Assembly: GCA_029211065.1 (NCBI GenBank)
Contig: JARGFK010000017.1
Span: forward strand, 1-56,949
DNA length: 56,949 nt
Source: Desulfobacterales bacterium
GTDB taxonomy: Bacteria > Desulfobacterota > Desulfobacteria > Desulfobacterales > JARGFK01
Direction: 5' to 3'
Shown here: positions 46,412-55,497 of the stretch, piece by piece
Numbering within the stretch: position 1 is the first letter of the stretch
Layout: each line of letters begins with the position of its first letter
The notes under the pieces: model-generated
Databases searched by the model: none
What the model saw: the letters and a program-made list of their open reading frames with translations, nothing else
Told to the model about the DNA's origin: nothing
Made by a program: the position numbers and the translations under genes

Positions 46412-47380
46412 GTGATGATTCCCCGACCCGCTACATTTTTGCGTTGTCATTCACATATCTTGTTACCATTCTTTTTTCTATGTTTTGTCATTTTTTTCCC
46501 GATACTGCAGAATCTGTCTTATGCCGGAGCAGTCATCCAGATCGATGCCGACACACAGTACGATTTTGCCGAGCAGTATTTTTTAAAAGGTGAATATTCA
46601 CGGGCCGTGGATGAATACAAACGGTTTGTCTATTTCTTTCCCGGAGACGATCGTGTCGAACGGGCCATGTATCAGTGCGGCATGGCCTTTTATTCAGGCC
46701 GGCGGTATGGGGATGCCATTGCCGCCTTTCATGCGGTTATTGATAAATTTTTTGTCAGCGAATGGGCCGTTAAATCCTATTTCATGGTCAGTGAAAGCCA
46801 TGTCCGGCTGAACCAGTTCGGCGCTGCCGCCATAAACCTTCACAATTTGATTGCGTTGTCGAAAGACGCCGATATTAAGGATGAAGCCAATTACCGCCTG
46901 GGATGGATCTATGTCGACACCGCCTCATGGGATAATGCCCGGTTATATTTCGACAAAATAAGCCCGCCCAACCGTGAAAAATTCAGACTCGAACGGCTTT
47001 CCGCCGAACTGGCCCGGGAAGCCGGCATCGCCCGAAAGAATCCCGCCCTGGCCGGCGCCCTTTCGATTGTCCCCGGCGGCGGCTACATCTATTGCGAACG
47101 GTACCAGGATGCCCTGATCGCATTTTTGCTCAACGGCGCCCTGATCTGGGCGGCAGTTGAGTCTTTTGACAATGACAGCCCTGCCCTGGGCGCACTCCTC
47201 ACCTTTGTTGAAGTGGGGTTTTATGCCGGCAACATCTATGGCGCCGTCGGCAGCGCCCACAAGTACAATCGCGCCAAAACAGAACAATTTATTGAAAATT
47301 TGAAACAAAACACAAAAATTGACCTTTCAGGCGATCTTGAATCAAAATCCATCCGGCTTTCCCTGCGATTTACCTTCTAG
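46412..47380 (+). CDS. Exported TPR-repeat protein
   Basis: A 322-residue exported protein. Residues 1-38 hold a hydrophobic signal (LLPFFFLCFVIFFPIL... ending near SYAGA). Residues 45-190 are tetratricopeptide-like (YDFAEQYFLKGEYSRAVDEYKRFVYFFPGD, then YRLGWIYVDTASWDNARLYFDKI), as in YfiO/YbgF-like proteins. The C-terminal third has a glycine-rich GALSIVPGGGYIYC segment and two hydrophobic stretches (about 225-265), a combination seen in proteins found near yidD. It probably acts in the periplasm or at the outer membrane. It stands before the cytochrome-rnf operon without obvious functional tie. Confidence 0.7.
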   Translation: MMIPRPATFLRCHSHILLPFFFLCFVIFFPILQNLSYAGAVIQIDADTQYDFAEQYFLKGEYSRAVDEYKRFVYFFPGDDRVERAMYQCGMAFYSGRRYGDAIAAFHAVIDKFFVSEWAVKSYFMVSESHVRLNQFGAAAINLHNLIALSKDADIKDEANYRLGWIYVDTASWDNARLYFDKISPPNREKFRLERLSAELAREAGIARKNPALAGALSIVPGGGYIYCERYQDALIAFLLNGALIWAAVESFDNDSPALGALLTFVEVGFYAGNIYGAVGSAHKYNRAKTEQFIENLKQNTKIDLSGDLESKSIRLSLRFTF

Positions 47381-47491
47381 CTGAATAAAAAATACTTGAA
47401 AGCCTATTGCCGTTGTGTTAACCGATTTCTTTGGTTTTCGTTTTGCGCCCACGGTTTGGTCAATATCAAAAACGTTGAAAGGACTGTTTAG

Positions 47492-47884
47492 ATGGTTTCA
47501 AAAAAAGAGCTGCAGATGGCTTATGGACTGGCTATCGTTTTGTTTATTGTGGGTGTCGTCAGCTACGCCGCGTTTCCTGCAAAAACGCCGGACCGCCCGG
47601 TAAGGCTCATGTTTCAGAGCATTGCCGGAAATGTCCTGTTCGACCACAAGACCCATACAGGTGCCTCGGGCTACGGCCTTTCCTGCCGCGATTGTCACCA
47701 TACCCTGGAAGCAGGCGAAACAGAGGCAACGGCCTGCATCGAATGCCACGAACGTGAAAGCGAAGACCCCAGTGTGCCCAAGCGATCGGATGCATTCCAC
47801 ACGCAGTGTACCAAGTGCCATAAGGAAATCGAAGCTGGCCCTCAGGAGGGTCCTGATGGCTGCGCGTCGTGCCATGTCAGGTAA
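47492..47884 (+). CDS. Tetraheme cytochrome c (c3 type) of the Rnf operon
   Basis: A 130-residue class III-type cytochrome with an N-terminal anchor or signal (residues 12-28) and four CxxCH sites: 65-69, 82-86, 106-110, 124-128. Extra histidines (His52, His55, His70, His103) can act as sixth ligands. It should be periplasmic, perhaps membrane-tethered because no clear cleavage site follows the helix. In Desulfovibrio and relatives a multiheme cytochrome gene precedes rnfC, and is thought to exchange electrons between Rnf and the periplasmic cytochrome pool. The gap to rnfC is 66 bases. Confidence 0.9.
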   Translation: MVSKKELQMAYGLAIVLFIVGVVSYAAFPAKTPDRPVRLMFQSIAGNVLFDHKTHTGASGYGLSCRDCHHTLEAGETEATACIECHERESEDPSVPKRSDAFHTQCTKCHKEIEAGPQEGPDGCASCHVR

Positions 47885-47950
47885 CTTTGTATGATTTAGC
47901 AGATGTTATGCGCTTTCATTTTATACTTTTAACAACAAAAGGTTGAAACC

Positions 47951-49234
47951 ATGCTAAAAAAATTATTTGGCGGTTTGGCAACGCCCCGGATTGATTACAT
48001 TCCCCTGGAAGGCAGGCTTCCCGTACCGGTCAACATTTTGCTGCCGCCTAAAGTGACCCTGGTCCTGGATATTGCCATGGATGCTAAAGATGCGATTTTA
48101 CCCAAAATCGGCGACACGGTCAAAACCGGCCAGAAATTGACACTTGTCGAAGACGGTCGCGTGTACGCCATTTCTCCGGCAACCGGAACCATCTCTGCCG
48201 TCACACCTTTCCGGGGTGAAATGGGCCAGGTCGGCACAGCCGTTTTGATAGATACCGCCAAAAAAGAAGATCCCGACGATCAGTTTGCCGCTGCCGCCCA
48301 GGAACCCGCGCTGGCTTCCGCTGCCGCTTTTCTGGCCGGTCTTCCCGGCAACCCGCCCTTTAAAGTGTTCGGCGATCCGGAAAAATCGATCCATACCATC
48401 GTCATCAACGGCGCCGACGGGGACCTGCTGGTTGCCACCCAACAGTTTGTCGTTCAATCCCGGATAGACGCCATCGCCAAAGGTATCGCCGTATTGAAAA
48501 GAATCACCGGCATTGAAAACGTAACCCTGGCTGTTCCGGTAAACGTCATGGGCGGGTATGGTTCCATTGGCGCGGAGGTAAAATTCGTTGACACGGCCTA
48601 TCCTTCGGCCCTGCCGCATATGATCCTGAAAGACGTCCTGGGCAAGGTGATCCCGGCCGGCAAAGGGGCGGAGGACTTAGGCGTCTGCATCTTTAATGCC
48701 GAAGCCGTCGCGTCCATCGGGCGCGCCTATGAAGACGGCAAAATCCCCTTTCAAAAGCTCTTGACGGTCATTAAAAAAGACGGCAGCAAAGGTCTGGTCT
48801 CCGCCCGGATCGGCACACCGGTTAAAGATATATTAAAGGCGGTCGGCGAGACCGTCGCCGACAGGGACCGGGTCATTCTGGGCGGCCCGATGACGGGCGT
48901 TTCGATTTATACCCTTGATTATCCGGTCCGGCCGGATACCGATGCCCTCATGATCCAGGATAAAGACAGCATCCCCTTTGTGTCCGATTATCCCTGCATC
49001 AACTGCGGGGAATGCCTGCGTGTCTGCCCGGCCAAAATTCCCATCAACATGCTGGTTCGCTTTCTGGAGGCCGGACAGTACCAGGAAGCCGTCGATCTGT
49101 ATGACCTTTATGCCTGCTTTGAATGCGGGTTGTGCAGTTATGTCTGTGTTTCCCGAATCCCGATTTTTCAATATATCCGGCTGGCAAAATATGAGCTCAA
49201 TCGAATCGAAACAGCGGAGGTAACGAATGTTTAA
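47951..49234 (+). CDS. rnfC: Rnf complex subunit C
   Basis: A 427-residue RnfC, the peripheral cytoplasmic subunit that binds NAD(H) and FMN and carries two [4Fe-4S] clusters. An N-terminal barrel-sandwich (IGDTVKTGQKLTLVEDGRVYAISPATGTI), the central Rossmann-like domain with VILGGPMTGVSIYTLDYPV, and the Fe-S motifs CINCGECLRVCP and CFECGLCSYVC near the end are visible. The usual extreme N-terminus with GGIHPP is not found; the gene starts more directly. It overlaps rnfD by eight bases. Confidence 0.94.
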   Translation: MLKKLFGGLATPRIDYIPLEGRLPVPVNILLPPKVTLVLDIAMDAKDAILPKIGDTVKTGQKLTLVEDGRVYAISPATGTISAVTPFRGEMGQVGTAVLIDTAKKEDPDDQFAAAAQEPALASAAAFLAGLPGNPPFKVFGDPEKSIHTIVINGADGDLLVATQQFVVQSRIDAIAKGIAVLKRITGIENVTLAVPVNVMGGYGSIGAEVKFVDTAYPSALPHMILKDVLGKVIPAGKGAEDLGVCIFNAEAVASIGRAYEDGKIPFQKLLTVIKKDGSKGLVSARIGTPVKDILKAVGETVADRDRVILGGPMTGVSIYTLDYPVRPDTDALMIQDKDSIPFVSDYPCINCGECLRVCPAKIPINMLVRFLEAGQYQEAVDLYDLYACFECGLCSYVCVSRIPIFQYIRLAKYELNRIETAEVTNV

Positions 49235-50186
49235 CCAGAAGAAATTCATCGTATCCCATGCACCCTTCTGGCACGATGAAAGCAAGGTTTCTGTTCGCTA
49301 TTATAACATTTTAATAGCGACCCTGCCGGCCGTCATCTTCGGCATCATACAGTATGGCATGCCGGCAGTGGCAGTGGTCTCGCTGTCCGTTTCCTCTGCG
49401 ATCTTCTGGGAACTGCTGATGAACCGTTTGACCAAACGCCCCATCACCATCACAGACGGCAATGCAGCGCTTATCGGCATGTTATTTGCCATGCTGCTGC
49501 CGGCAACCTCCCCCTGGTGGCTGGTGGTCACCGGCACCTTTGTGGCGATCGTCATCGGCAAGCACATCTATGGCGGTATCGGCGCCAACCCCTTTAACCC
49601 GGTCATGGTGGGAATCGCCATACTGACCCTCTCCTGGAAGGGTTTTTTGAATTTTGACCAGGCCCTGCTCAATTATGACCTTGGTTATAGTATGGTTTAC
49701 CCCCTGGCCGCACTTAAAAATTTCGGGACGGTTGCAATCGGGGCTTTCAGCCCGGGAGACCTTTTACTGGGCCGCCAGTCCGGCGGAATCGGCGCAACTT
49801 TTGGACTGGGTCTTATCATCGGGGGCATCTATCTGATGCTGAGAGGTTTTATCCGCTGGGAAATATCGGTATCGTTCCTGGCCGGCGTGTTCATCACCGC
49901 CCTGATATTTCACCTGTTTGACGGCGCCCGCTTTGGCGGACCCGTTTTTCACATTCTGACCGGCTATACCCTCATCGGCGCTATATTTCTGGCCACCGAA
50001 GATTCGTCCTCTCCGGCGAACCTGATCCCGATGTTTATCTATGGCGCCGGCGGCGGGATCTTAACGATGTTGATCCGAAATATTGGTATTTTTCATGATG
50101 GGGTTGTTTTTGCAATCCTGATCATGAATATCTTAAACCCTCTCCTGGACAAAATCCGGCCAAAAGCGATTGGAAAGGTTGTATAA
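49227..50186 (+). CDS. rnfD: Rnf complex subunit D (without canonical flavinylation Thr)
   Basis: A 319-residue polytopic membrane subunit of the NqrB/RnfD family with about ten helices; family blocks YNILIATLPAVIFGI, GGIGANPFNPVMVGIA and GGPVFHILTGYTLIGAIFLATEDSSSP are clear. In most RnfD proteins FMN is attached to Thr in the S-G-A-T-P-L motif. The matching place here reads GYSMVY158-PLAALK, with Tyr158 instead of Thr. Covalent flavin at this site is therefore unlikely. It overlaps rnfC and is followed by rnfG with one base between. Confidence 0.92.
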   Translation: MFNQKKFIVSHAPFWHDESKVSVRYYNILIATLPAVIFGIIQYGMPAVAVVSLSVSSAIFWELLMNRLTKRPITITDGNAALIGMLFAMLLPATSPWWLVVTGTFVAIVIGKHIYGGIGANPFNPVMVGIAILTLSWKGFLNFDQALLNYDLGYSMVYPLAALKNFGTVAIGAFSPGDLLLGRQSGGIGATFGLGLIIGGIYLMLRGFIRWEISVSFLAGVFITALIFHLFDGARFGGPVFHILTGYTLIGAIFLATEDSSSPANLIPMFIYGAGGGILTMLIRNIGIFHDGVVFAILIMNILNPLLDKIRPKAIGKVV

Positions 50187-50187
50187 C

Positions 50188-50781
50188 ATGCGTGAAATGA
50201 TAAAAATGATTGTTGTACTAACGGTCTTAAGCGTTTTTTCCGGCGGGCTGCTGGCTGCCGTCCGAAATGGAACAATGGATAAAATCGAAAATCAGCAGCT
50301 CCAATTCGTCAAGGGCCCCGCTATCAGTGCGATTTTAGAGGGCGCCTCCAACAATCCCATCTCCGACAGGTTCAAGTTAAAAGATGCCGAATCAGAACGA
50401 AGTTTTTTTGTCGGCGTTTTTAACGGCGAAGCCAATGCCGTCGCCTTTGAGAGCTTCGGCAAGGGGTTCGGCGGAGAACTGGGTGTCATGATCGGCGTCA
50501 ATACCAAGGACGATAAAATTGTCGGCGTCGGTATCACCACCCACAGTGAAACTCCCGGGGTCGGCTCCCGGGCAAAATCAGACCCTTCTTTCGCGGCCCA
50601 ATTCAAAGGGGTCCCTTTGGCCGAGGAATTCAAAGTCAAATCCGACGGCGGTCAGGTGGATGCGGTCAGCGGTGCGACGGTGACATCGCGTGCCGTTTCT
50701 GCTGCCCTGACGGACGCCGGCAAGGTATATCAGCGAATGAAACCTCAACTTTCTGAAAAATTAAAAAGTTTTACAAAATAG
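50188..50781 (+). CDS. rnfG: Rnf complex subunit G (FMN-binding)
   Basis: A 197-residue subunit with one N-terminal helix (about 5-24) and a periplasmic FMN-binding domain. The flavinylation motif SGATVT ends in Thr166, the expected covalent FMN site. TPGVG (GITTHSETPGVGSRA) is the other family block. The ATG at 50188 is preferred; an in-frame TTG at 50170 lies within rnfD. FMN on RnfG is normally attached by ApbE, which is not encoded in this window. Confidence 0.93.
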   Translation: MREMIKMIVVLTVLSVFSGGLLAAVRNGTMDKIENQQLQFVKGPAISAILEGASNNPISDRFKLKDAESERSFFVGVFNGEANAVAFESFGKGFGGELGVMIGVNTKDDKIVGVGITTHSETPGVGSRAKSDPSFAAQFKGVPLAEEFKVKSDGGQVDAVSGATVTSRAVSAALTDAGKVYQRMKPQLSEKLKSFTK

Positions 50782-50806
50782 AGCAGTATCCACAGGGAGA
50801 TTCAAG

Positions 50807-51463
50807 ATGGCAAAGACGATTGTTCAGGAATTTACAAAAGGGCTTTGGGATGAAATACCGCCGTTTCGACTCGTGCTGGGTCTGTGTCCCACCCTGGCGG
50901 TAACCAAAACAGTGGAAAACGGTATCGGCATGGGAGTGGCCTTTACCTTTGTGCTGGTATGCTCCAATATCCTCGTATCGGCACTGCGCAAAGTCATTCC
51001 GCCGAAAGTCCGGATTGCCTGCTTTATCATCATCATCGCCACATTTGTAACCGTGGTGGAGCTCCTGATGCAGGCCTATGCCTATCCGCTGTTTCTCAAG
51101 CTGGGCATTTTTATCCCGCTGATCGTCGTAAACTGTATCGTCCTGGGGCGCGCCGAAGCCTTTGCCTCCAAAAAAGGGATTGCAGCCTCATTTGTCGATG
51201 CCATGGGCATGGGAATCGGTTTTACCCTGTCGCTGATTGCCCTTGGCTCCCTCAGGGAAATATTCGGCAGCGGCACCTTTACGCTGGGCTCCATGTCAGG
51301 CGCCGTCCTGAGCAAATTCGGACTCGGAACCCTCTCTTTCTGGGAAACCCCCTTGCAGGTTTTCGGCCCGTCCTTTCAACCGTTTCAATTCATGGTCGAA
51401 GCCCCCGGCGCCTTTGTCTGCCTGGGCCTGATGCTCTGTATCATGAATCTTTTCAAAAAATAG
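50807..51463 (+). CDS. rnfE: Rnf complex subunit E
   Basis: A 218-residue membrane protein of the RnfA/RnfE (NqrD/NqrE) family with six helices: LVLGLCPTLAVTKTVENGIGMG, RIACFIIIIATFVTVVELLMQA and IPLIVVNCIVLGRAEAFASKK contain the conserved half-channel segments and the Cys residues (Cys27-equivalent LCPTLA and NCIVLGRA) that bind the intramembrane iron centre. GGGAG precedes the ATG. It forms an inverted-topology pair with RnfA. Confidence 0.94.
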   Translation: MAKTIVQEFTKGLWDEIPPFRLVLGLCPTLAVTKTVENGIGMGVAFTFVLVCSNILVSALRKVIPPKVRIACFIIIIATFVTVVELLMQAYAYPLFLKLGIFIPLIVVNCIVLGRAEAFASKKGIAASFVDAMGMGIGFTLSLIALGSLREIFGSGTFTLGSMSGAVLSKFGLGTLSFWETPLQVFGPSFQPFQFMVEAPGAFVCLGLMLCIMNLFKK

Positions 51464-51473
51464 GAGAATATCC

Positions 51474-52049
51474 ATGGGCGACTATCTAGTCCTGGCGATC
51501 AGCTGTATTCTGGTTAACAACATCCTGCTGGCGCAGTATCTGGGCAACTGCCCTTTCCTGGGAACATCCAAAAAAATGGAAACCGCCATCGGCATGGCCA
51601 TGGCGGTGGTCTTTGTTCTGGTGCTGGCCGGCGTTTTTACCTGGATTACGGAAGCATACGTATTAAAAAAATTCGGCCTGGAATATCTGCGGACCATCGC
51701 ATTTATTCTCGTCATTGCCGCTCTGGTTCAGTTTGTCGAGATGTTCCTGAAAAAGAGCATTCCGGCGCTGTATGCCGGACTGGGCATCTTCCTGCCGCTC
51801 ATCACCACCAACTGCGCGGTCCTTGGCGTGGTGCTCATCAACGTCAACGAAGAGTATAATTTCATGCAGGCCCTGGTGTCGTCTTTTGCCTATGCCGTCG
51901 GTTTCGGCCTGGCGCTGATTCTGTTTGCGGGCATCCGTGAAAAGATCCTGCTGGCCCGGGTGCCGCGGCCGCTGCTGGATACATCCATCGGCCTCATTAC
52001 GGCCGGCATGTTCTCGCTCGCGTTTTTCGCTTTCAAGGGGATGGTATAA
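51474..52049 (+). CDS. rnfA: Rnf complex subunit A
   Basis: A 191-residue six-helix partner of RnfE. NNILLAQYLGNCPFLGTSKKMETAIGM and GIFLPLITTNCAVLGV carry the paired cysteines for the membrane-embedded [2Fe-2S] centre found in Rnf and Nqr. AGGAG lies before the ATG, ten bases after the rnfE stop. Rnf moves electrons between ferredoxin and NAD+ or quinone/cytochrome coupled to Na+ or H+ transport. Confidence 0.95.
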   Translation: MGDYLVLAISCILVNNILLAQYLGNCPFLGTSKKMETAIGMAMAVVFVLVLAGVFTWITEAYVLKKFGLEYLRTIAFILVIAALVQFVEMFLKKSIPALYAGLGIFLPLITTNCAVLGVVLINVNEEYNFMQALVSSFAYAVGFGLALILFAGIREKILLARVPRPLLDTSIGLITAGMFSLAFFAFKGMV

Positions 52050-52060
52050 GGGAGGTATGT

Positions 52061-54130
52061 GTGACCGAAGCTATCATTTTCATGCTGGTCCTGGGAGCAG
52101 CCTGCGGTTCGCTCTTGAGCGTCGCTTCTAAAATATTTTATGTCTATGAAGATCCTCGCATTGCCGAGGTAGAAGGCTTTTTAGCCGGCGCCAATTGCGG
52201 CGGATGCGGCTACACCGGCTGTGGGGCTGCTGCCGCCGCAGTGGTGGGTGGAAAGGCCAAACCGAGCGTCTGCATGGTGGGCGGGGCAGAGTCGGCCGCC
52301 AATGTCGCCAGTGTCATGGGGCTGGACCCCGGATCGGTGGAACCGCTTAAATCCTTAAACAGTTGTGACGGCGGCAACCGTGCTGATGACAATTTTTATT
52401 ATATGGGCGTCAACACCTGCCAGGCCCTGGCCGCAATCTACGGCGGCAAGCGCGTGTGCCGCATCGGCTGCCTGGGGTTTGGCGACTGTGTCAAATCCTG
52501 CATTTTCAACGCCATCGCCATGGAGCCGGACGGCTATCCGGTGGTTGACGAGCAAAAATGTGTCGGCTGCGGCGCCTGCGAAAAAGCGTGCCCGAAAAAT
52601 ATCCTGGATGTCAAAACCATGTCCGAACGCCTCTTGCAGCTCAACCGGGAAGACCAGGCCCTGGCGCCCTGCCAGCAGACCTGTCCGGCGGAAATCGACA
52701 TCCCGGAATATATCGCCCGGATCAAGGCCGGCGATTACAAGGGCGCTGTGGATACCATCCGCAAACGCAATCCGCTCCTGCTGGCCTGCGGCCGGGTCTG
52801 CCCGCACCCCTGTGAAGACTACTGCCGCAGGGGACTTGAAGACGAAGCGGTCTCCATTAACCAGTTAAAGCGATTTGCCGCCGATTTTGAAATGAATTCC
52901 GGAAAGCGCTACCCCATCACCTGCGCACCGGATACCGGCAAAAAAGTCGCGGTCATCGGCGGCGGCCCGGCTGGTTTAAGCTGCGCCTATTTTCTGCGCC
53001 GGGTCGGCCACGGCGTTACCATCTTTGAAGCCATGCCGAAACTCGGCGGCATGATCCGCTACGGCATCCCGGAATACCGGCTGCCTAAGAAGGTGCTGGA
53101 ATGGGAGGTCGACAGTATTTTAAACTTGGGCGTCCAAGCCAAAACCGATGTGAAGCTGGGGCGCGACTTTACCATGAAATCCCTTCTGGAAGAAGGCTTT
53201 GACGCCGTCTTTCTGGGCATCGGCGCCTGGCAGGACTATGCCTTGAAGGTGGACGGCGAGGATCTGAACGGCTGCTTTACCGGCATCGACTTTCTGGCAC
53301 GGATCGGCCTGGGTGAAAAAGTTCCCATCGGCCGCAAGTGCGCCGTCATCGGCGGCGGCAACACCGCCATTGACTGCGTGCGCACGCTGGTGCGGCTGGG
53401 TGCGGAAGAAATCACCATTGTGTATCGCCGCACCCGCGCGGAAATGCCCGCCAACCAAGTTGAGATCGTCGCAGCCGAACACGAAGGCGTCAAGTTCCAT
53501 TTTCTGGCAGCCCCTGTCCGGGTCATTGGCGACGACCGGAAAAAAGCGACGCATCTGGAATATCTTAAAATGGAGCTGGGCGAACCGGACGCCAGCGGTC
53601 GGCGCCGGCCCGTGCCGGTTGAAGGGTCTGAAACCCTGATCGAGGTCGATATGCTGATTACCGCCATCGGCCAGGGACCGGATGTGGGCTTTGTGAAGAC
53701 CGACAAGGATCTTGAAGAACTTAAAATTACCCGCTGGAATACCATCGACGCCGACCCGGAAACGCTCCAGGCCAACATCCCCAATATCTTTACCGGCGGC
53801 GATGCCGCCACCGGCGCCTCGCTGGTGGTGGAGGCCATCGGCGGCGGCAGAAGAGCGGCCCGCTCGATCCATCGGTTCCTGGCCGGCGAAGACGTCACGG
53901 CCGTTTCCAAATCGCTGCGCAAAAAACATATTCCGGAATCGATCTTTAAAACCGTTGCAGGCGTTGTACCGTCCCCCCGGGCCAAAATGCCCGAGCTGCC
54001 GGTGGATGAACGCATCAAGTCCTTTGTGGAAGCCGACCTGGTCCTGAGTGAAGCATCCGCCCTGGGCGAAGCCAACCGCTGCCTGTCCTGCTGCCGGCTG
54101 TGCTACAACAAAGACAAAGCCGCGGCCTGA
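52061..54130 (+). CDS. rnfB: RnfB fused to a GltD/NfnB-like FAD-NAD(P) oxidoreductase
   Basis: A 689-residue fusion. Residues 1-185 are RnfB: one anchor helix (about 4-24), the cluster-binding motif with Cys46, 49, 54 and 71, and two [4Fe-4S] motifs (C133/137/143/147 and C167/170/173/177). Residues about 195-680 match the small subunit of glutamate synthase and NfnB: CQQTCPAEIDIPEYI with CGRVCPHPCEDYC for Fe-S clusters, an FAD fold at VAVIGGGPAG (296-305), an NAD(P) fold with CAVIGGGNTAID, and IFTGGDAATGASLVVEAIGGG. A C-terminal cysteine tail CLSCCRLCYNKD closes it. Ordinary RnfB has 180-330 residues. GTG start, with GGGAGG six bases ahead. It is the last gene of the operon, before a terminator. 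Confidence 0.93.
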   Translation: MTEAIIFMLVLGAACGSLLSVASKIFYVYEDPRIAEVEGFLAGANCGGCGYTGCGAAAAAVVGGKAKPSVCMVGGAESAANVASVMGLDPGSVEPLKSLNSCDGGNRADDNFYYMGVNTCQALAAIYGGKRVCRIGCLGFGDCVKSCIFNAIAMEPDGYPVVDEQKCVGCGACEKACPKNILDVKTMSERLLQLNREDQALAPCQQTCPAEIDIPEYIARIKAGDYKGAVDTIRKRNPLLLACGRVCPHPCEDYCRRGLEDEAVSINQLKRFAADFEMNSGKRYPITCAPDTGKKVAVIGGGPAGLSCAYFLRRVGHGVTIFEAMPKLGGMIRYGIPEYRLPKKVLEWEVDSILNLGVQAKTDVKLGRDFTMKSLLEEGFDAVFLGIGAWQDYALKVDGEDLNGCFTGIDFLARIGLGEKVPIGRKCAVIGGGNTAIDCVRTLVRLGAEEITIVYRRTRAEMPANQVEIVAAEHEGVKFHFLAAPVRVIGDDRKKATHLEYLKMELGEPDASGRRRPVPVEGSETLIEVDMLITAIGQGPDVGFVKTDKDLEELKITRWNTIDADPETLQANIPNIFTGGDAATGASLVVEAIGGGRRAARSIHRFLAGEDVTAVSKSLRKKHIPESIFKTVAGVVPSPRAKMPELPVDERIKSFVEADLVLSEASALGEANRCLSCCRLCYNKDKAAA

Positions 54131-54184
54131 TATAAGGCTTTACGTCCGAATCGCGTATCAGTTACATATTGCCCTAAAAAATCC

Positions 54185-54226
54185 GGAGCCCGCTGCAGTC
54201 ACCATGCAGTGGGCTCCTATTTTTTT
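54185..54226 (+). terminator. Terminator of the cytochrome-rnf operon
   Basis: A 13-pair stem with one G-U pair (54185-54197 with 54205-54217; arms GGAGCCCGCTGCA and its near complement), loop of seven, then a run of seven T. It lies 55 bases after rnfB. Confidence 0.9.
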
Positions 54227-54429
54227 AAGCGTCAAACTTGATAAAACTGTAAAAAGTCGAAACTGCACACTTGTCGACATTACCGCGAAGGCGAAGATCC
54301 AGTGGTTTCGCCACGCTAAAGCGTATTTGGATGTCTGCTGAAGTTTATCCCGCATTCGATGCGGGGCAGGCATGACGGGGATTGAGGGCTTTTTACGAAT
54401 AAGTCAAATTTTACATTCATCAACTTTTA

Positions 54430-55188
54430 TTACGAAGACAGGCAACTTATCTTTTTGGCATCTTCCCGGCAGCGCTCTTCATAATACTGCCGCTTGAGCT
54501 GATACCATTTTAATTCGTAGTCAAAGGCCCGTTGAATACCCTCCTCCAGGTTAAGCGCCGCCTTGCCGTAATCCCCGAAAACGACTTTCAGCGTCTCAAA
54601 ACCGTCCACCATCCCTTCGAGCCTTTGTAAAAACGGAGCTGTTGCGGGTGTTACGCCACCGCCTACCATGCATCGGATCGAGCGCTGTCGCAACGTGGCA
54701 AAAAGCGCTCGCGCCATTTCCAGAACTTGCGGTGCGTTGACGTCTTTTATGTTCATGGAATTGCATAGGTCCGTACGGCCCAAGACCACGGTGTCCAGCA
54801 TCTTTACATTATAGGTCGATGTGATCTCTTCGATCCGCCTGCAGCCATCAACCGTTTCAATGTTGATCAGATACTTGACGTCCTCTTCTGGCGCAAAGGT
54901 CCGCTCGCACAACTCCAGATATTTTTCCAGGGCGAATCTTGATTCGATCATGGGGCCTAAAATCGCCGTAGCCCCCAGCATCTTTGCCAGCCGGATATCC
55001 GTCAGCGCCTCGCCGCCCCCCAGTTTCACCACAATGCCGACACCGGCGCGCGCGGCAAGTTCAACGATTCTCAGCTGTTCAAACAGTTGAATATCTTCGG
55101 TTTCAAAAGACGCCTCAATGGCCGTAATGCCGTGGGTTTTCTTCAAATCCTTTAATATCCGGGTCATTTCTTTTGTTAATGATTTCAT
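54430..55188 (-). CDS. HpcH/HpaI (citrate lyase beta-like) aldolase-family protein
   Basis: A 252-residue TIM-barrel protein of the HpcH/HpaI aldolase/citrate lyase beta superfamily, cleaving C-C bonds with a divalent metal. The segment VKLGGGEALTDIRLAKMLGA, acidic metal ligands in IGP-type MIESRFALEKY and in INIETVDGCRRI, and LGRTDLCNSM are visible. It starts within the stop of the aconitase-small-subunit remnant (ATGA overlap), so both were once one operon. A substrate such as a methylmalate, citramalate-type or other hydroxy acid is likely but not definable. Its operon promoter has probably been lost through the insertion upstream. Confidence 0.75.
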   Translation of the reverse strand: MKSLTKEMTRILKDLKKTHGITAIEASFETEDIQLFEQLRIVELAARAGVGIVVKLGGGEALTDIRLAKMLGATAILGPMIESRFALEKYLELCERTFAPEEDVKYLINIETVDGCRRIEEITSTYNVKMLDTVVLGRTDLCNSMNIKDVNAPQVLEMARALFATLRQRSIRCMVGGGVTPATAPFLQRLEGMVDGFETLKVVFGDYGKAALNLEEGIQRAFDYELKWYQLKRQYYEERCREDAKKISCLSS

Positions 55189-55497
55189 ATTAGTCGGCTC
55201 CTCTGTTTAACCTGATTCATCACCCCACCGGCTTTAACCGAATCGAGGTCTATCTGACATAAGGGAGAAACAACTGGAAATATAAAATTTTGAGTCTCGT
55301 TTTTAACGCTGTATTCTTTTCCCTCTTTTAGTTCAGTGGTATCAATGGACAATCGGTCCCCCTGTTTGATCCTTTCATAGTCTTTTCCATTCACAAACAC
55401 CAGCGGCAGAAGCCCCCAGTTGACCATATTGGCCAGATGCAGGCGGGCAAAATCTTTGGCGATAACGGCCTTGATCCCTAGTGTCACGTCAACCTTG
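55185..55497 (-). pseudogene. C-terminal remnant of an aconitase/LeuD-type small subunit
   Basis: About 104 codons of the swivel domain of aconitase/3-isopropylmalate dehydratase small subunits: GIKAVIAKDFARLHLANMVNWGLLPLVFVNGKDYERI aligns with the conserved A-K-S-F-A-R-I segment and what follows. Everything upstream (the N-terminal G-S-S-R-E-H loop) is missing, because similarity breaks at about 55497 where an IS630-type element begins. The remnant ends at 55185, overlapping the start of the aldolase gene. Without the N-terminal half and the large subunit it is presumed non-functional. Confidence 0.8.
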
